Notes: generated by a model not told the origin, from the sequence alone. A stretch of 64,000 nucleotides of DNA from Peterkaempfera bronchialis (GCF_003258605.2 NZ_CP031264.1:5022001-5086000), one strand, 5' to 3'; positions 18,061-27,485 are shown, counted from the stretch's first letter. Numbers and translations: made by a program.

Positions 18061-19323
18061 TCAGCCGCCCTTGCGGGAGAGGTAGTCGAACATCTTCTGC
18101 GCCACATCCCCCAGGTACGGGCCGGAGAGCGTGGTGTGGTCGAGCGTGCCGATGGAGTTCTCGCTGACCAGCGCGGTGGTGCCGTCCGACCGCCTGACGA
18201 ACCAGCCGCCGCCGGACGAACCGCCCGTCATGGTGCAGCCGATGGAGAGCATCGGCGGGCGCGAGGTGTCGTACGAGAGCCGCACCGGGGCGATGGGGCT
18301 GTTGCAGTGGTAGAGCTCCTGGCCGTCGAACGGCGCCACGGCCGGGTAGCCCCATGCGGCGACCGGCGCCAACTGGTCGCGCGGCGCATTGAACCAGACC
18401 GGCACCGAGCCGCCGACCGTCTCCTCCAGAGAGCGCCCGCCGCCGCTCGGGTTGCGCACCTTGAGCACGGCGAAGTCGTACTGGCTGGCCTTGTCGCCGG
18501 TCTCGCCGCCCTCGGCCGTCCACTGCGGCGAGGAGATGATGTCGTCGGCCCACCACTGCCCGAGCGGGGCGAGGGCCTTGTCGGTGGACTGCTGATGCCC
18601 GCTGCCCGCGCCGGAGCTGTTGTACGCCGGCACGAACATGATGGACTTGAACCAGTCCTTGCCCTTGCCGCCGTGCACGCAGTGGCCCGCCGTCCACACC
18701 AGGTTGCTCCTGCCCGGGTGCTGCGGGTCGCTCACCACGGTGCCGGAGCAGACAGCGGCCTCCGTCGGGGAGGTCTGCATAAAGATCTTCCCGACCTTGC
18801 CGTCATAGGGGCGGGGGAGCGCGGTCGCCTTGATCGGTGCGGGCTCCGGGTCGGTGCCGCCGTCCCCGCTGCCGCTGCCGTCCCCGCTGTCGTCGCCCCC
18901 GCCGCTGTCGCCCCCGCCGGTGTCGCTCGGCGGCGCCTGGTCCTTGGGCTTGGCCGCCTTCATCTTGTCCGCGTTCCAGAGATCCTTGATCACCGGGTTG
19001 TTGAAGACATGGTCCGCGGCCCAGCTGTCCCAGTCGTCGAAGGTCCAGTCCTTCAGCTGGTCCCAACTGGTGGGCAGACCTTCGAGCAGACCGCTGGGGA
19101 GCGCACTGGCGAGTTCACTCGGCAGACCGGACGGCAGACCGCCGCCGTCGCCCGGAGTGACCTGGGCGGTGCCCCGGCCACCCGCATCCGACGAACCGTC
19201 GCTGGCGCAGGCGGTGACGGACAGCAGGGTCACGCCCGCCAGCGCGGCGGCGGCGAAAGCGGTCCGGGTGCCGGTGGTGCGGGTCGTGCGGCGACGCAGG
19301 ACTCCCCGGCGTATGGGTGACAT
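18061..19323 (-). CDS. Secreted trypsin-like serine protease lipoprotein
   Basis: Exported protein of 420 residues. A basic twin-Arg-containing N-terminus and a hydrophobic core lead to LSVTAC, so it is probably a lipoprotein with its cysteine near residue 39. A ~150-residue pro-region rich in acidic and Gly/Ser/Asp runs (GDGSGSGDGG) follows, then a chymotrypsin-fold domain with triad histidine in WTAGHC, aspartate in YDFAVLKV and serine in TGGSSGGGW. The GGSSGG context resembles V8/Glu-specific-like bacterial S1 proteases. Substrate is unknown. It faces hflX across the terminator and is divergent from the siderophore locus. Confidence 0.85.
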   Translation of the reverse strand: MSPIRRGVLRRRTTRTTGTRTAFAAAALAGVTLLSVTACASDGSSDAGGRGTAQVTPGDGGGLPSGLPSELASALPSGLLEGLPTSWDQLKDWTFDDWDSWAADHVFNNPVIKDLWNADKMKAAKPKDQAPPSDTGGGDSGGGDDSGDGSGSGDGGTDPEPAPIKATALPRPYDGKVGKIFMQTSPTEAAVCSGTVVSDPQHPGRSNLVWTAGHCVHGGKGKDWFKSIMFVPAYNSSGAGSGHQQSTDKALAPLGQWWADDIISSPQWTAEGGETGDKASQYDFAVLKVRNPSGGGRSLEETVGGSVPVWFNAPRDQLAPVAAWGYPAVAPFDGQELYHCNSPIAPVRLSYDTSRPPMLSIGCTMTGGSSGGGWFVRRSDGTTALVSENSIGTLDHTTLSGPYLGDVAQKMFDYLSRKGG

Positions 19324-19596
19324 GAGCTCAGTTCCCCCAGAGGTCAGGACACGGCTCAGGCCGTGGTCGGGCGGGCACTACTGTCCCATTGCGGCAGATG
19401 ACGGCGGACATCGGCCCCCCGGTTGCGTACGCTGACGAAGCGTCACCGCGCTGTGACAACCGCCCCTCTGCTCCGGATACGCGCTCTTGAATACGTACCG
19501 TCCGGCGAGGATGGTTCAGTGGTTCACCCGCATGAGTGAACTCCCTTGTCCGGATCACTACTTCGGGTGCCGGTGCGGTTGCCTGGCGCCGCCTAA

Positions 19597-19613
19597 GTAA
19601 GGTAAGCCTTACC
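19597..19613. promoter_or_regulatory. Iron box (DmdR/IdeR-type operator)
   Basis: GTAAGG (19597-19602) and CCTTAC (19607-19612) form an inverted repeat inside TAAGGTAAGCCTTACC, which matches 12 of 16 positions of the actinobacterial iron-box pattern TTAGGTTAGGCTAACC. It lies ~90 nt upstream of the first siderophore synthetase start, within a 378-nt divergent gap in which I see nothing else clear. Repression by Fe-bound DmdR/IdeR is expected. Confidence 0.78.
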
Positions 19614-19701
19614 CGCCACTTCGCCGAGGTGGCGGAGGCGTCCGGGCAGCGCCGCTGCCGCCCCACGCCGCCGGAACCGTGCCACCCAGCTGGAGGCGCC
19701 C

Positions 19702-21594
19702 GTGAACCCCGCCCTCGCCGGCCCGAGCCCCACCGTCCCGGCCCAGCAGACCGGCTTGGGTACAACCCTCGACTCCGATCCCCTGCTCCACCCCGATCCG
19801 GCGGCCGCCGCCGACCATGCCGCCCTGGAGAACCTGCTGCGCTGCTGGGTACGGGAGACCGGGGTCGCCGCGCCCGGCGACGGGGTGCTGCGCATCCCGG
19901 TCGCCGCCGGATCGGCCCGCCTCGCCGCGCCCGTCCGGCACTGGTCGGCGACCGGCTGGCACCGCTTCGGACCGGTCGTCCTGGCAGCGGAGACCGCGGC
20001 GGCGCAGGGCGGCGCAGCCCAGGGCGGCGCCACCGGGTCTCCCGTGGATGCGGTCACCGCAGCGGCCCTGCTGACCCGCGAGGCCGGTACGGCTGCCGCC
20101 GCCGACATCGCGGACCTCGCCGGGCGCGTCGCCGACTCGGTACGCCTCACCACCGAGTTCCTCGCCCACCGCCGCCGCCACCCGCGACCGGCCGCCGGGG
20201 CCGCAGCCCCGCTGCCCTTCCTCGACGGCGAGCAGGCGCTGCTGCTCGGCCACCCGATGCACCCCACCCCCAAGAGCCGCGAGGGCATCCGTGGTGCCGA
20301 GGCCGCCGCCTACTCCCCGGAGCTGCGCGGCTCCTTCCGCCTGCACTGGTTTGCCGCCGACCGCGCCCTGACGGCCGCCGACTCCGCCCTCGGGACGACG
20401 GCGCCCGAGATCACCGAGGAGCTGCTCGGCGGGGCCGTGGCCCTCCCCCCGGACACCGTCGCCCTGCCGCTGCATCCCTGGCAGGCCCGCGAACTGCTGA
20501 ACCGCCCTGCCGTCCGCGCCCTCTTCGAGCAGGGGCGGCTGCACGACCTCGGCCCCCATGGGGACGCCTGGCACCCCACCTCCTCGGTGCGCACCGTCTG
20601 CCGACCTGGCACTCCCTGGATGCTCAAGCTCTCCCTCGGGCTGCGCATCACCAACTCCCGCCGGGAGAACCTGCGCAAGGAGCTGCACCGGGGGGTGGAG
20701 GTCCACCGCCTGCTGGAGAGCGGCCTCGCGGCCGAATGGCACGCCCACCACCCGCACTTCGACATCGTCCGCGACCCGGCATGGCTGGGCGTCGACCTCC
20801 CGGGTCTGGCGCCCGGTACCGCCGGCGGCCTGGACACCGTCATCCGGGCCCAGCCCTTCGGCCCCGCCGACCGGGCACTCTGCGTCGCCGGACTGGTCGC
20901 GGAGCGGCCCCTGCCCGACCCCGCAGAACCCGACCGGGCCGCCGTCCCCTCCCACCTCGCCGACCTGCTGCACGGCCTCGCCCGCCGCACCGGCCGCCCG
21001 CTGCCCGCCGTCGCCGTCGAGTGGTTTCTGCGCTACCTGGACGCCGTGGTGCTGCCCGTACTCTGGCTCGACGGCCGGGCCGGTGTCGCCCTGGAGGCCC
21101 ACCAGCAGAACACCCTGGTCCTGCTCGACCAGGACGGCTGGCCGGTCGGCGGACGCTACCGCGACAACCAGGGCTACTACTTCCGCGACTCCCGGGCGGC
21201 TGCCCTGGACGCCCGACTGCCCGGCATCGGCGCGCTGAGCGACACCTTTGTGGAGGACCGGGTCGCCGACGAGCGCTTCGCCTACTACCTGGCCATCAAT
21301 CACCTCCTCGGTCTGATCGGCGCGTTCGGCTCCCAGCGGCTGGCCGACGAGCAGCTGATGCTCGCCGCGCTGCGGCGCTTCCTGGCCGCCGACCGCACCG
21401 TCGCCACCGGGTCCGGCCTGCCCGCGCGGCTGCTCGACTCCCCGACCCTTCGCTGCAAGGCCAACCTGCTCACCCGCCTCCACGGCATGGACGAACTGGT
21501 CGGGCCGGTGGAGACCCAGTCCGTCTATGTCACCGTCCCCAACCCGGTGGCGGCTACCGGCCACTCCGCCCCCGCCGCAGGCGGTGCCGCGTGA
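19702..21594 (+). CDS. IucA/IucC-family siderophore synthetase 1
   Basis: NRPS-independent siderophore (NIS) synthetase of 630 residues, which couples a carboxylic acid to an amine or hydroxamate using ATP. Family marks are HPMHPTPKSREG, LPLHPWQ, the ATP-site SVRTVC and LKLSLGLRITNSRREN, and EAHQQNTL. The GTG at 19702 has GGAGG 5 nt upstream. It lies 90 nt after an iron box and overlaps the acyltransferase gene by 4 bp (GTGA), so translation is probably coupled. Position between hflX and the DinG-like helicase corresponds to the small siderophore locus SCO5799-5801 of S. coelicolor. The product cannot be predicted. Confidence 0.9.
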   Translation: MNPALAGPSPTVPAQQTGLGTTLDSDPLLHPDPAAAADHAALENLLRCWVRETGVAAPGDGVLRIPVAAGSARLAAPVRHWSATGWHRFGPVVLAAETAAAQGGAAQGGATGSPVDAVTAAALLTREAGTAAAADIADLAGRVADSVRLTTEFLAHRRRHPRPAAGAAAPLPFLDGEQALLLGHPMHPTPKSREGIRGAEAAAYSPELRGSFRLHWFAADRALTAADSALGTTAPEITEELLGGAVALPPDTVALPLHPWQARELLNRPAVRALFEQGRLHDLGPHGDAWHPTSSVRTVCRPGTPWMLKLSLGLRITNSRRENLRKELHRGVEVHRLLESGLAAEWHAHHPHFDIVRDPAWLGVDLPGLAPGTAGGLDTVIRAQPFGPADRALCVAGLVAERPLPDPAEPDRAAVPSHLADLLHGLARRTGRPLPAVAVEWFLRYLDAVVLPVLWLDGRAGVALEAHQQNTLVLLDQDGWPVGGRYRDNQGYYFRDSRAAALDARLPGIGALSDTFVEDRVADERFAYYLAINHLLGLIGAFGSQRLADEQLMLAALRRFLAADRTVATGSGLPARLLDSPTLRCKANLLTRLHGMDELVGPVETQSVYVTVPNPVAATGHSAPAAGGAA

Positions 21595-22256
21595 CCACTC
21601 CGCACCCCGGGGCCGCCCAGCCTGGGGCGGCCCCTGCCGAGACGGCGCGGCCCGAGGCTGCCGCCGGGCCCGAGGGTGGGCCCGCCGAGCTGCTGGACGG
21701 CCCCGACCGCTGGGGCGTCATAGCCACCGCCGCCGGGGCGTTCCGGCTCCGCCCGGTGCGCCTCCCGGCGGACCTTCCGCTGCTCACGGCCTGGATGAAC
21801 GATCCGGCGGTGGCCGCCTTCTGGGAGCTCGACGGCCCGCCGGAGACCACCGAACGCCATCTCCGTCCCCAACTCACCGGTGACGGACGCAGCGTCCCCT
21901 GCGTCGGCACCCTCGGGGGCCGCCCCATGAGCTACTGGGAGATCTACCGGGCCGACCTCGACCCGCTGGCCCTGCACTATCCGGCCCGCCCGTATGACAT
22001 CGGCATCCACCTCCTTCTCGGCCCGGCCGAGAGCCGCGGCAGAGGACTGGGCGCCGTCCTGCTGCGCGCCCTCACCGACCGCATCCTCCGGACCAGGCCC
22101 GACTGCACCCGCGTGGTCGCCGAGCCGGACGTCCGCAACGCCGCCTCCGTGGCCGCCTTCCGCCGGGCCGGCTTCCACCACGCGGCCGACCTCGACCTCC
22201 CGGACAAACGCGCCGCCCTGATGATCCGCGACCGCGACCGGCCCGCCCCGCGCTGA
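21591..22256 (+). CDS. IucB/RhbD-like GNAT N-acyltransferase
   Basis: Acetyl-CoA-dependent acyltransferase of 221 residues, of the siderophore-type GNAT branch (AlcB/IucB/MbtK). After an Ala/Pro-rich ~45-residue N-terminal stretch come FRLRPVRL, WMNDPAVAAFWEL (hallmark of this branch), MSYWEIYRAD, the acyl-CoA-binding ESRGRGLGAVLLRAL and NAASVAAFRRAGF. It begins inside the preceding stop codon (GTGA overlap). In aerobactin- or rhizobactin-type pathways this enzyme acylates an N-hydroxylated diamine or lysine before the NIS synthetases act. The hydroxylating monooxygenase is not in the locus. Confidence 0.85.
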   Translation: MTTPHPGAAQPGAAPAETARPEAAAGPEGGPAELLDGPDRWGVIATAAGAFRLRPVRLPADLPLLTAWMNDPAVAAFWELDGPPETTERHLRPQLTGDGRSVPCVGTLGGRPMSYWEIYRADLDPLALHYPARPYDIGIHLLLGPAESRGRGLGAVLLRALTDRILRTRPDCTRVVAEPDVRNAASVAAFRRAGFHHAADLDLPDKRAALMIRDRDRPAPR

Positions 22257-22291
22257 CCCGCCCCCTCCTGCCGCCCCGCCTCCTGCCCGGC

Positions 22292-22440
22292 GCCCGGACG
22301 CTCCCATCCCGGACACTCCCAGCCCTGTCACCCGCAGCCCCGGCACCCCAGCCCCGGCACCCCAGCCCGGTCACCGATGCCCGGACACTCCGACCCCGGA
22401 CACTCCCATCCCGGATACTCCCGGCCCGGACACCGACGCC
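22292..22440 (+). repeat. Degenerate 14-16-bp minisatellite inside the siderophore operon
   Basis: About ten imperfect tandem units resembling CCCGGACACTCCCAT or CCCGGCACCCCAGC separate the acyltransferase gene from the second synthetase. No coding potential is supported; the short reading frames across it are repeat artefacts. The 22257-22500 stretch holds nothing else I can identify. Confidence 0.75.
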
Positions 22441-22595
22441 GACGCCGACGCCCGGACCACCCGCCCCTGCCCACCCGGTCCCGTACCCCAGGAGCCCCCC
22501 GTGCAGCAGTCCCCTGCCCATGAAGCCCCCTGCACCTCCCCCCTCAGCTCACCCCCGGCCGCTGGCAGCAGGCGTGCCGGGGACTGCTGGCCAAG

Positions 22596-24365
22596 ATGAT
22601 CGCCGAGTTCAGCTACGAAGAGCTGTTCACCCCGCAGCCCCTCACCCCCGACGCCCCCGACACCGACGCCCAGCCCTACCGCCTCGCCCTCCCCGGCGGC
22701 GACTACCGCTTCCACGCCCGGCGTACCGCGTACGGCAGCTGGCAGATCGACCCGGCCACCGTCACCGCCCCCGATGGCGACCCGGACCCCCTGCGGCTGC
22801 TCCGGGTCGCCCGCCACCCGCTCGGCCTGTCCGGCGACACCACCGGCCACCTGGTACGCGAGCTGACCGCCACCCTGATGGCCGACGCCCACCATGCCGC
22901 GACCGCCCTCACCGCCGCCCAACTCGCCGACCTCGACCACGCAGACCTGGAAGGCCGGCAGACCGGCCACCCCTGGATCGTCCCCAGCAAGGGCCGCCTC
23001 GGCTTCTCCGCCACCGACACCGCCCGCTGGGCCCCCGAATCCCGCACCCCCCGGCGACTTCCCTGGATCGCCGTCCACACCCGCCTCGCCGACTACCGAG
23101 GCACCGCCGACCTCGACACCCCCCAGCGGCTCTACGACCTCGAACTCGACCCGGACACCCGCCACACATTCCAGCAGACGCTACTGACACACGGCGCCGA
23201 CCCCGCCGACTACCTGCTGCTACCCGTCCACCCCTGGCAGTGGGACGAGACCGTCGTCCCCCTCTTCGCACCCTCGATCGCCGCCGGGGACATCATCCCC
23301 CTCCCCACCGACAACGACCTGCGGCTGCCCCAGCAGTCCATCCGTACCTTCCTCAACGCCAGCCACCCCGACCGGCACCACGTCAAACTGCCGCTCTCCA
23401 TCCTCAACACCCTGGTCTGGCGCGGACTGCCCACCGAACGCACCCTCGCCGCCCCCGCCGTGACCGCCTGGGTGCACGCGCTGCGCGACCAGGACCCCTT
23501 CCTCCGCGACGAGTGCCGGGTCGTGCTGCTCGGTGAGGTCGCCTCCGTCACCGTGGAGCACCCGGTCTACGGCGCCCTGCCCGAGGCCCCGTACCAGTAC
23601 AAGGAACTGCTCGGCGCGATCTGGCGGGAGCCGCTGAGCCGGTACCTCGCCCCGGGGGAGCGCGCCCGCACCCTCGCCGCGCTGATCCAGACCGGCTCCG
23701 ACGGCCGCCCGCTCACCGCCGAACTGGTCGCCCGCTCCGGGCTCGCCCCGCGCGACTGGCTGCGCCGCCTGCTCTCCGCGATGCTGCCGCCGCTGCTGCA
23801 CTTCCTCTACCGCTACGGCACCGTCTTCTCCCCGCACGGCGAGAACGCCATCGTGGTCTTCGACGACCGGGACATCCCGGTGCGGCTGGCGGTCAAGGAC
23901 TTCGTCGACGACGTCAACATCAGCGACCAGCCGCTCCCCGAACTGGCGGACATACCCGCCGAGGTCTCGGCCGTACTGCTGCGCGAACGCCCGGACTTCC
24001 TCTGCCAGTTCATCCACTCGGGCCTCTTCGTCGGCGTCTACCGCTATCTGGCGCCGCTGCTGGAGGACCACCTCGGCCTACCCGAGCAGGAGTTCTGGGG
24101 CCTGGTCCGCCAGGAGATCACCGCCTACCAGCGGCGCTTCCCGGAGCTGGCCGACCGGTTCGCCCTCTTCGACCTGCTCACCCCGCGCATCGAGCGGCTC
24201 TGCCTGAACCGCAACCGGCTGCTGCTGGACGGCTACCGCGACCGCCCGCAGCGCCCGCACGCCGCCGTGCAGGGCACCGTCCCCAACCCGCTGCACCGCC
24301 CGGCGTCCGTACCGGCGCCCGCGCGCTCCGGTGAGGACCGCTCGACTGTCGGTGGCGCCCCGTAG
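22596..24365 (+). CDS. IucA/IucC-family siderophore synthetase 2 (apparent 5' frameshift)
   Basis: Second NIS synthetase, 589 residues as drawn. Motifs are HPWIVPSKGRLGFS, LLPVHPWQWDE, LPQQSIRTFLN, VKLPLSILNT and SPHGENAIVVFDD. Family similarity begins upstream of the ATG at 22596: the same frame reads LTPGRWQQACRGLLAK from 22548, as in DesD-like proteins, but there is no ATG, GTG or TTG between an in-frame stop at 22521 and 22596. A GTG at 22501 with AGGAG upstream is in a different frame; adding one C in the run 22538-22543 would join the two into a normal start. So the gene is either frameshifted by a 1-nt deletion or starts late without ~30 residues. It should be in the iron-regulated operon. 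Confidence 0.8.
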   Translation: MIAEFSYEELFTPQPLTPDAPDTDAQPYRLALPGGDYRFHARRTAYGSWQIDPATVTAPDGDPDPLRLLRVARHPLGLSGDTTGHLVRELTATLMADAHHAATALTAAQLADLDHADLEGRQTGHPWIVPSKGRLGFSATDTARWAPESRTPRRLPWIAVHTRLADYRGTADLDTPQRLYDLELDPDTRHTFQQTLLTHGADPADYLLLPVHPWQWDETVVPLFAPSIAAGDIIPLPTDNDLRLPQQSIRTFLNASHPDRHHVKLPLSILNTLVWRGLPTERTLAAPAVTAWVHALRDQDPFLRDECRVVLLGEVASVTVEHPVYGALPEAPYQYKELLGAIWREPLSRYLAPGERARTLAALIQTGSDGRPLTAELVARSGLAPRDWLRRLLSAMLPPLLHFLYRYGTVFSPHGENAIVVFDDRDIPVRLAVKDFVDDVNISDQPLPELADIPAEVSAVLLRERPDFLCQFIHSGLFVGVYRYLAPLLEDHLGLPEQEFWGLVRQEITAYQRRFPELADRFALFDLLTPRIERLCLNRNRLLLDGYRDRPQRPHAAVQGTVPNPLHRPASVPAPARSGEDRSTVGGAP

Positions 24366-24377
24366 GCTGGTCGCGCC

Positions 24378-26492
24378 ATGACGAACGACTCCCCTCCCCA
24401 GTCAGCGGGGCCCGACGCAGCGGGCGAGACAGCCGCCCACGCCGTGCCGGATGCCGACCGCGCCCGTATCCGGGAACTCCTCCACGCCGCCGTCACCGCC
24501 GTCGGCGGCGTGGAGCGGCCCGGTCAGGTCCGGATGGCCGAGGCCGTCGCCGACGCGGTGGCCACCGGCGAGCATCTGCTGGTCCAGGCCGGTACCGGCA
24601 CCGGCAAGTCCCTCGCCTACCTGGTGCCCGCCCTCGCCCACGGCGACCGGGTCGTCGTGGCCACCGCCACCCTGGCCCTCCAGCGCCAGCTGGTCGAGCG
24701 CGACCTGCCGCGCACCGTGGAGGCGCTGCACCCGGTGCTGCGGCGCAGACCGCTCTTCGCGATGCTCAAGGGGCGGTCCAACTACCTCTGCCTGCACCGG
24801 GCCAACGAGGGTGCGCCCAGCGACGAGGGCGAGGGCCTCTTCGACCCGGCGGAGGCGCTGGGCGGCCCCAGCAGCAAGCTGGGCAAGGACATCCTGCGGC
24901 TGCGCGACTGGGCCGGTGAGACCGACACCGGCGACCGGGACGACCTCACCCCGGGCGTCTCCGACAAGGCGTGGGCGCAGCTGTCGGTGACCTCCAAGGA
25001 GTGCCTGGGCGCCTCCCGCTGCCCCTATGGCCAGGACTGCTTCGCCGAGGCGGCCCGAGAGCGGGCCAAGCTGGCCGATGTGGTGGTCACCAACCACGCG
25101 CTGCTGGCCATCGACTCCATCGAGGGCGCCCCGGTCCTCCCCGAGCATGAGCTGCTGATCGTGGACGAGGCCCATGAGCTGGTCTCCCGGGTCACCGGGG
25201 TGGCCACTGCGGAGCTCACCGCGACGGCGGTCAACCGCACGGTCAAGCGGGCCGCCAAGCTCGCCAATGAGAAGGCCGTGGACGCCCTCCAGGCCGCCGC
25301 CGAGAACTACCACGGCCTGATGGAGATCGCCCAGCCGGGCCGGGTCGAGGAGCTCCCGGAGAACCTCGCCTACGCGGTCGCGGCGATCCGGGAGTCCTGC
25401 CGGGCCGTGATCACCTCGCTGGGCGAGGTGCGCGACAAGGGCGTCTCGGACGAGGACGCGGTGCGCAAGCAGGCCCTGGCGTCCGCCGAGTCCCTGCATG
25501 ACACCGCCGACCGGCTGCTGGAGGAGTCGCCGTACGACGTGGTCTGGATCGAGCGCAGCGACCGCTTCGGCATGGGCGCCGCCTCGCTGCGGGTCGCCCC
25601 GCTCACCGTCTCCGGGCTGCTGCGGGAGAAGCTCTACGGCGAGCGGTCGGTGGTGCTGACCTCGGCCACCCTCAAGCTGGGCGGCGACTTCGGCGGGGTG
25701 GCGGCGTCGGTCGGCCTGCCGCCGGAGGGTCGGCTGCCGGATGAGCGGGCGGCGGACGAGCCGGAGCGCGAGCGGGGTGAGGACGCCCCGCCGGTCTGGC
25801 GCGGGCTGGACGTCGGCTCCCCGTTCTCCTATCCCAAGCAGGGCATCCTCTATGTCGCCCGGCATCTGCCGCCGCCGGGCCGGGAGCCGGACCGCCCGCA
25901 GATGCTGGACGAGCTGGCGGAACTGATCGGTGCGGCCGGCGGCCGTACGCTGGGCCTCTTCTCCTCCATGCGGGCCGCCCAGGCGGCGGCGGAGGCGCTG
26001 CGGGAGCGGCTGGAGAACACCATCCTGCTCCAGGGGGAGGACACCCTGGGCGAGCTGATCCGGGCCTTTGCCTCGGATGCCGAGACCTGCCTCTTCGGCA
26101 CCCTCTCGCTCTGGCAGGGGGTGGATGTGCCCGGTTCGGCGTGCCAGCTGGTGGTGATGGACCGCATTCCCTTCCCGCGCCCGGACGACCCGCTGATGAG
26201 CGCCCGGCAGAAGGCGGTCGAGGAGGGCGGCGGCAATGGCTTCATGGCGGTGGCGGCGACCCATGCGGCGCTGCTGATGGCGCAGGGCGCCGGGCGGCTG
26301 GTGCGGGCGGCCGACGACCGGGGTGTGGTCGCCGTTCTGGACCCGAGGCTGGCGACGGCGCGGTACGGGGGATTCTTCCGCTCCTCGATGCCGGATTTCT
26401 GGTACACCACGGATCGGAATCAGGTGCGCCGTTCCCTTGCGGCCATCAATGCCTCCGCGCCCGCTCCCCGGCCGGTGGCCAAGCGCAAATAG
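24378..26492 (+). CDS. DinG/XPD-like ATP-dependent DNA helicase
   Basis: Superfamily 2 helicase of 704 residues. Visible motifs are the P-loop QAGTGTGKSLAYLVPAL, motif Ia TATLALQRQL, four cysteines for an Fe-S cluster spread over the insertion (YLCLHR ... KECLGASRCPYGQDCF), DEAH box IVDEAHEL, a SATL motif, and motif VI QGAGRLVR near the C-terminus. DinG-type enzymes unwind forked DNA, R-loops and G4 during repair. It starts 12 nt after the siderophore gene and converges on lexA, from which it is separated by a strong hairpin. The same gene order is found in S. coelicolor. Confidence 0.9.
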   Translation: MTNDSPPQSAGPDAAGETAAHAVPDADRARIRELLHAAVTAVGGVERPGQVRMAEAVADAVATGEHLLVQAGTGTGKSLAYLVPALAHGDRVVVATATLALQRQLVERDLPRTVEALHPVLRRRPLFAMLKGRSNYLCLHRANEGAPSDEGEGLFDPAEALGGPSSKLGKDILRLRDWAGETDTGDRDDLTPGVSDKAWAQLSVTSKECLGASRCPYGQDCFAEAARERAKLADVVVTNHALLAIDSIEGAPVLPEHELLIVDEAHELVSRVTGVATAELTATAVNRTVKRAAKLANEKAVDALQAAAENYHGLMEIAQPGRVEELPENLAYAVAAIRESCRAVITSLGEVRDKGVSDEDAVRKQALASAESLHDTADRLLEESPYDVVWIERSDRFGMGAASLRVAPLTVSGLLREKLYGERSVVLTSATLKLGGDFGGVAASVGLPPEGRLPDERAADEPERERGEDAPPVWRGLDVGSPFSYPKQGILYVARHLPPPGREPDRPQMLDELAELIGAAGGRTLGLFSSMRAAQAAAEALRERLENTILLQGEDTLGELIRAFASDAETCLFGTLSLWQGVDVPGSACQLVVMDRIPFPRPDDPLMSARQKAVEEGGGNGFMAVAATHAALLMAQGAGRLVRAADDRGVVAVLDPRLATARYGGFFRSSMPDFWYTTDRNQVRRSLAAINASAPAPRPVAKRK

Positions 26493-26508
26493 CCCGGGTC
26501 GCAAAGCG

Positions 26509-26555
26509 GCGGAGCCGCCGGCCCTGCTCCGGAAGGAGCGGGCCTGCGGCTCCGC
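26509..26555. terminator. Nested hairpin terminator between helicase and lexA
   Basis: Outer arms GCGGAGCCGC (26509-26518) and GCGGCTCCGC (26546-26555) pair perfectly over 10 bp and enclose a second stem around GGAA (26520-26530 with 26535-26544, one bulge). The genes on both sides converge here. There is no U-tract, as is usual in Streptomyces. Confidence 0.75.
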
Positions 26556-26577
26556 GGGTGCGCCGAGCGCCGCGCGC

Positions 26578-27417
26578 TCAGATGCGGCGCAGCACCGCGA
26601 CCACCTTGCCGAGAATGGTGGCATTGTCGCCGGGAATGGGCTCATATGAGGCGTTGTGCGGCATCAGCCAGATATGGCCGTCCTCCCGCTTGAGCCGCTT
26701 CACGGTGGCCTCGCCGTCGATCATGGCGGCGACGATGTCGCCGTTCTCCGCGACCGGCTGGCGGCGCACGGTCACCCAGTCGCCGTCGCAGATGGCCGCC
26801 TCGATCATCGAGTCGCCGCTGACCTTGAGCGCGAACAGCTCGCCGTCGCCGACCAGCTGACGGGGCAGCGGGAAGACGTCCTCCACCGTCTGCTCGGCCA
26901 GGATGGGGCCGCCTGCGGCGATCCGGCCGACCAGCGGCACATAGGAGGTCGAGGGCCGACCGGCGGTGTCCGCGGTATTCGGCCGGGCGACCTCGACGCC
27001 GCGCACCTCATAGGCGCGGGGCCGGTGCGGGTCGCGGCGCAGGAATCCCTTGCGCTCCAGCGCCATCAGCTGGTGGGCGACGGAGGAGGTGCTGGAGAGG
27101 CCGACCGCCTGGCCGATCTCCCGCATGCTCGGCGGGTATCCCCGGCGCTGCACCGAATCCCGGATCACCTCGATCACCCGGCGCTGACGGTCGGTGAGCC
27201 CCGATTCGTCGGTGCGGATTCCGGGAGGTCGGCCGGGAAGCGACCGGGTCGGCATGTCGTGGCCGCCGTGCAGCGCCGCGTCCTGTGTCGCCGCATGTTC
27301 GACGGGCTGGTCGGGAACGAGCGCCGGGCCGGCGATCCGGCGCTCTTCCGGGCTCTGCTCCAGGGATTTCTGGGAGCGTTCCTGCACCGGGACGGTGCTG
27401 CTTTCTGCGGTGGTCAC
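26578..27417 (-). CDS. lexA: SOS repressor LexA
   Basis: Repressor of the DNA-damage regulon, 279 residues from the GTG at 27417 (GAGAGGGG upstream). The winged HTH is at ~70-135 ([25 protein letters not shown]). The C-terminal autoprotease domain has the scissile bond Ala168-Gly169 (RIAAGGPI), nucleophile Ser203 (SGDSMIE) and general base Lys240 (ATVKRLK); the 37-residue Ser-Lys spacing equals that of E. coli LexA. The ~68-residue N-terminal extension before the HTH is long for LexA and low in predicted structure; an internal start (MPTRSLPG) is a possible alternative. Two LexA-type boxes lie upstream, so autoregulation is likely. Confidence 0.94.
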   Translation of the reverse strand: MTTAESSTVPVQERSQKSLEQSPEERRIAGPALVPDQPVEHAATQDAALHGGHDMPTRSLPGRPPGIRTDESGLTDRQRRVIEVIRDSVQRRGYPPSMREIGQAVGLSSTSSVAHQLMALERKGFLRRDPHRPRAYEVRGVEVARPNTADTAGRPSTSYVPLVGRIAAGGPILAEQTVEDVFPLPRQLVGDGELFALKVSGDSMIEAAICDGDWVTVRRQPVAENGDIVAAMIDGEATVKRLKREDGHIWLMPHNASYEPIPGDNATILGKVVAVLRRI

Positions 27418-27485
27418 GGCGGCCCCTCTCGACGGAAGTTCTCTTCCTAATAGGCCAACGGTAGTTCCTATCGAAAGGTTGCGCC

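Noticed and set aside
19536-21590. Upstream part of the long frame that contains the acyltransferase
   Set aside because: This stretch overlaps the first synthetase in another frame and is Arg/Pro-rich; only the part from the GTG at 21591 carries the GNAT pattern.
22520-23536. A 338-codon frame starting at an ATG 76 nt before the synthetase start
   Set aside because: Arg/Pro/His-rich translation in the wrong frame with no family signal; the synthetase frame has the domain.
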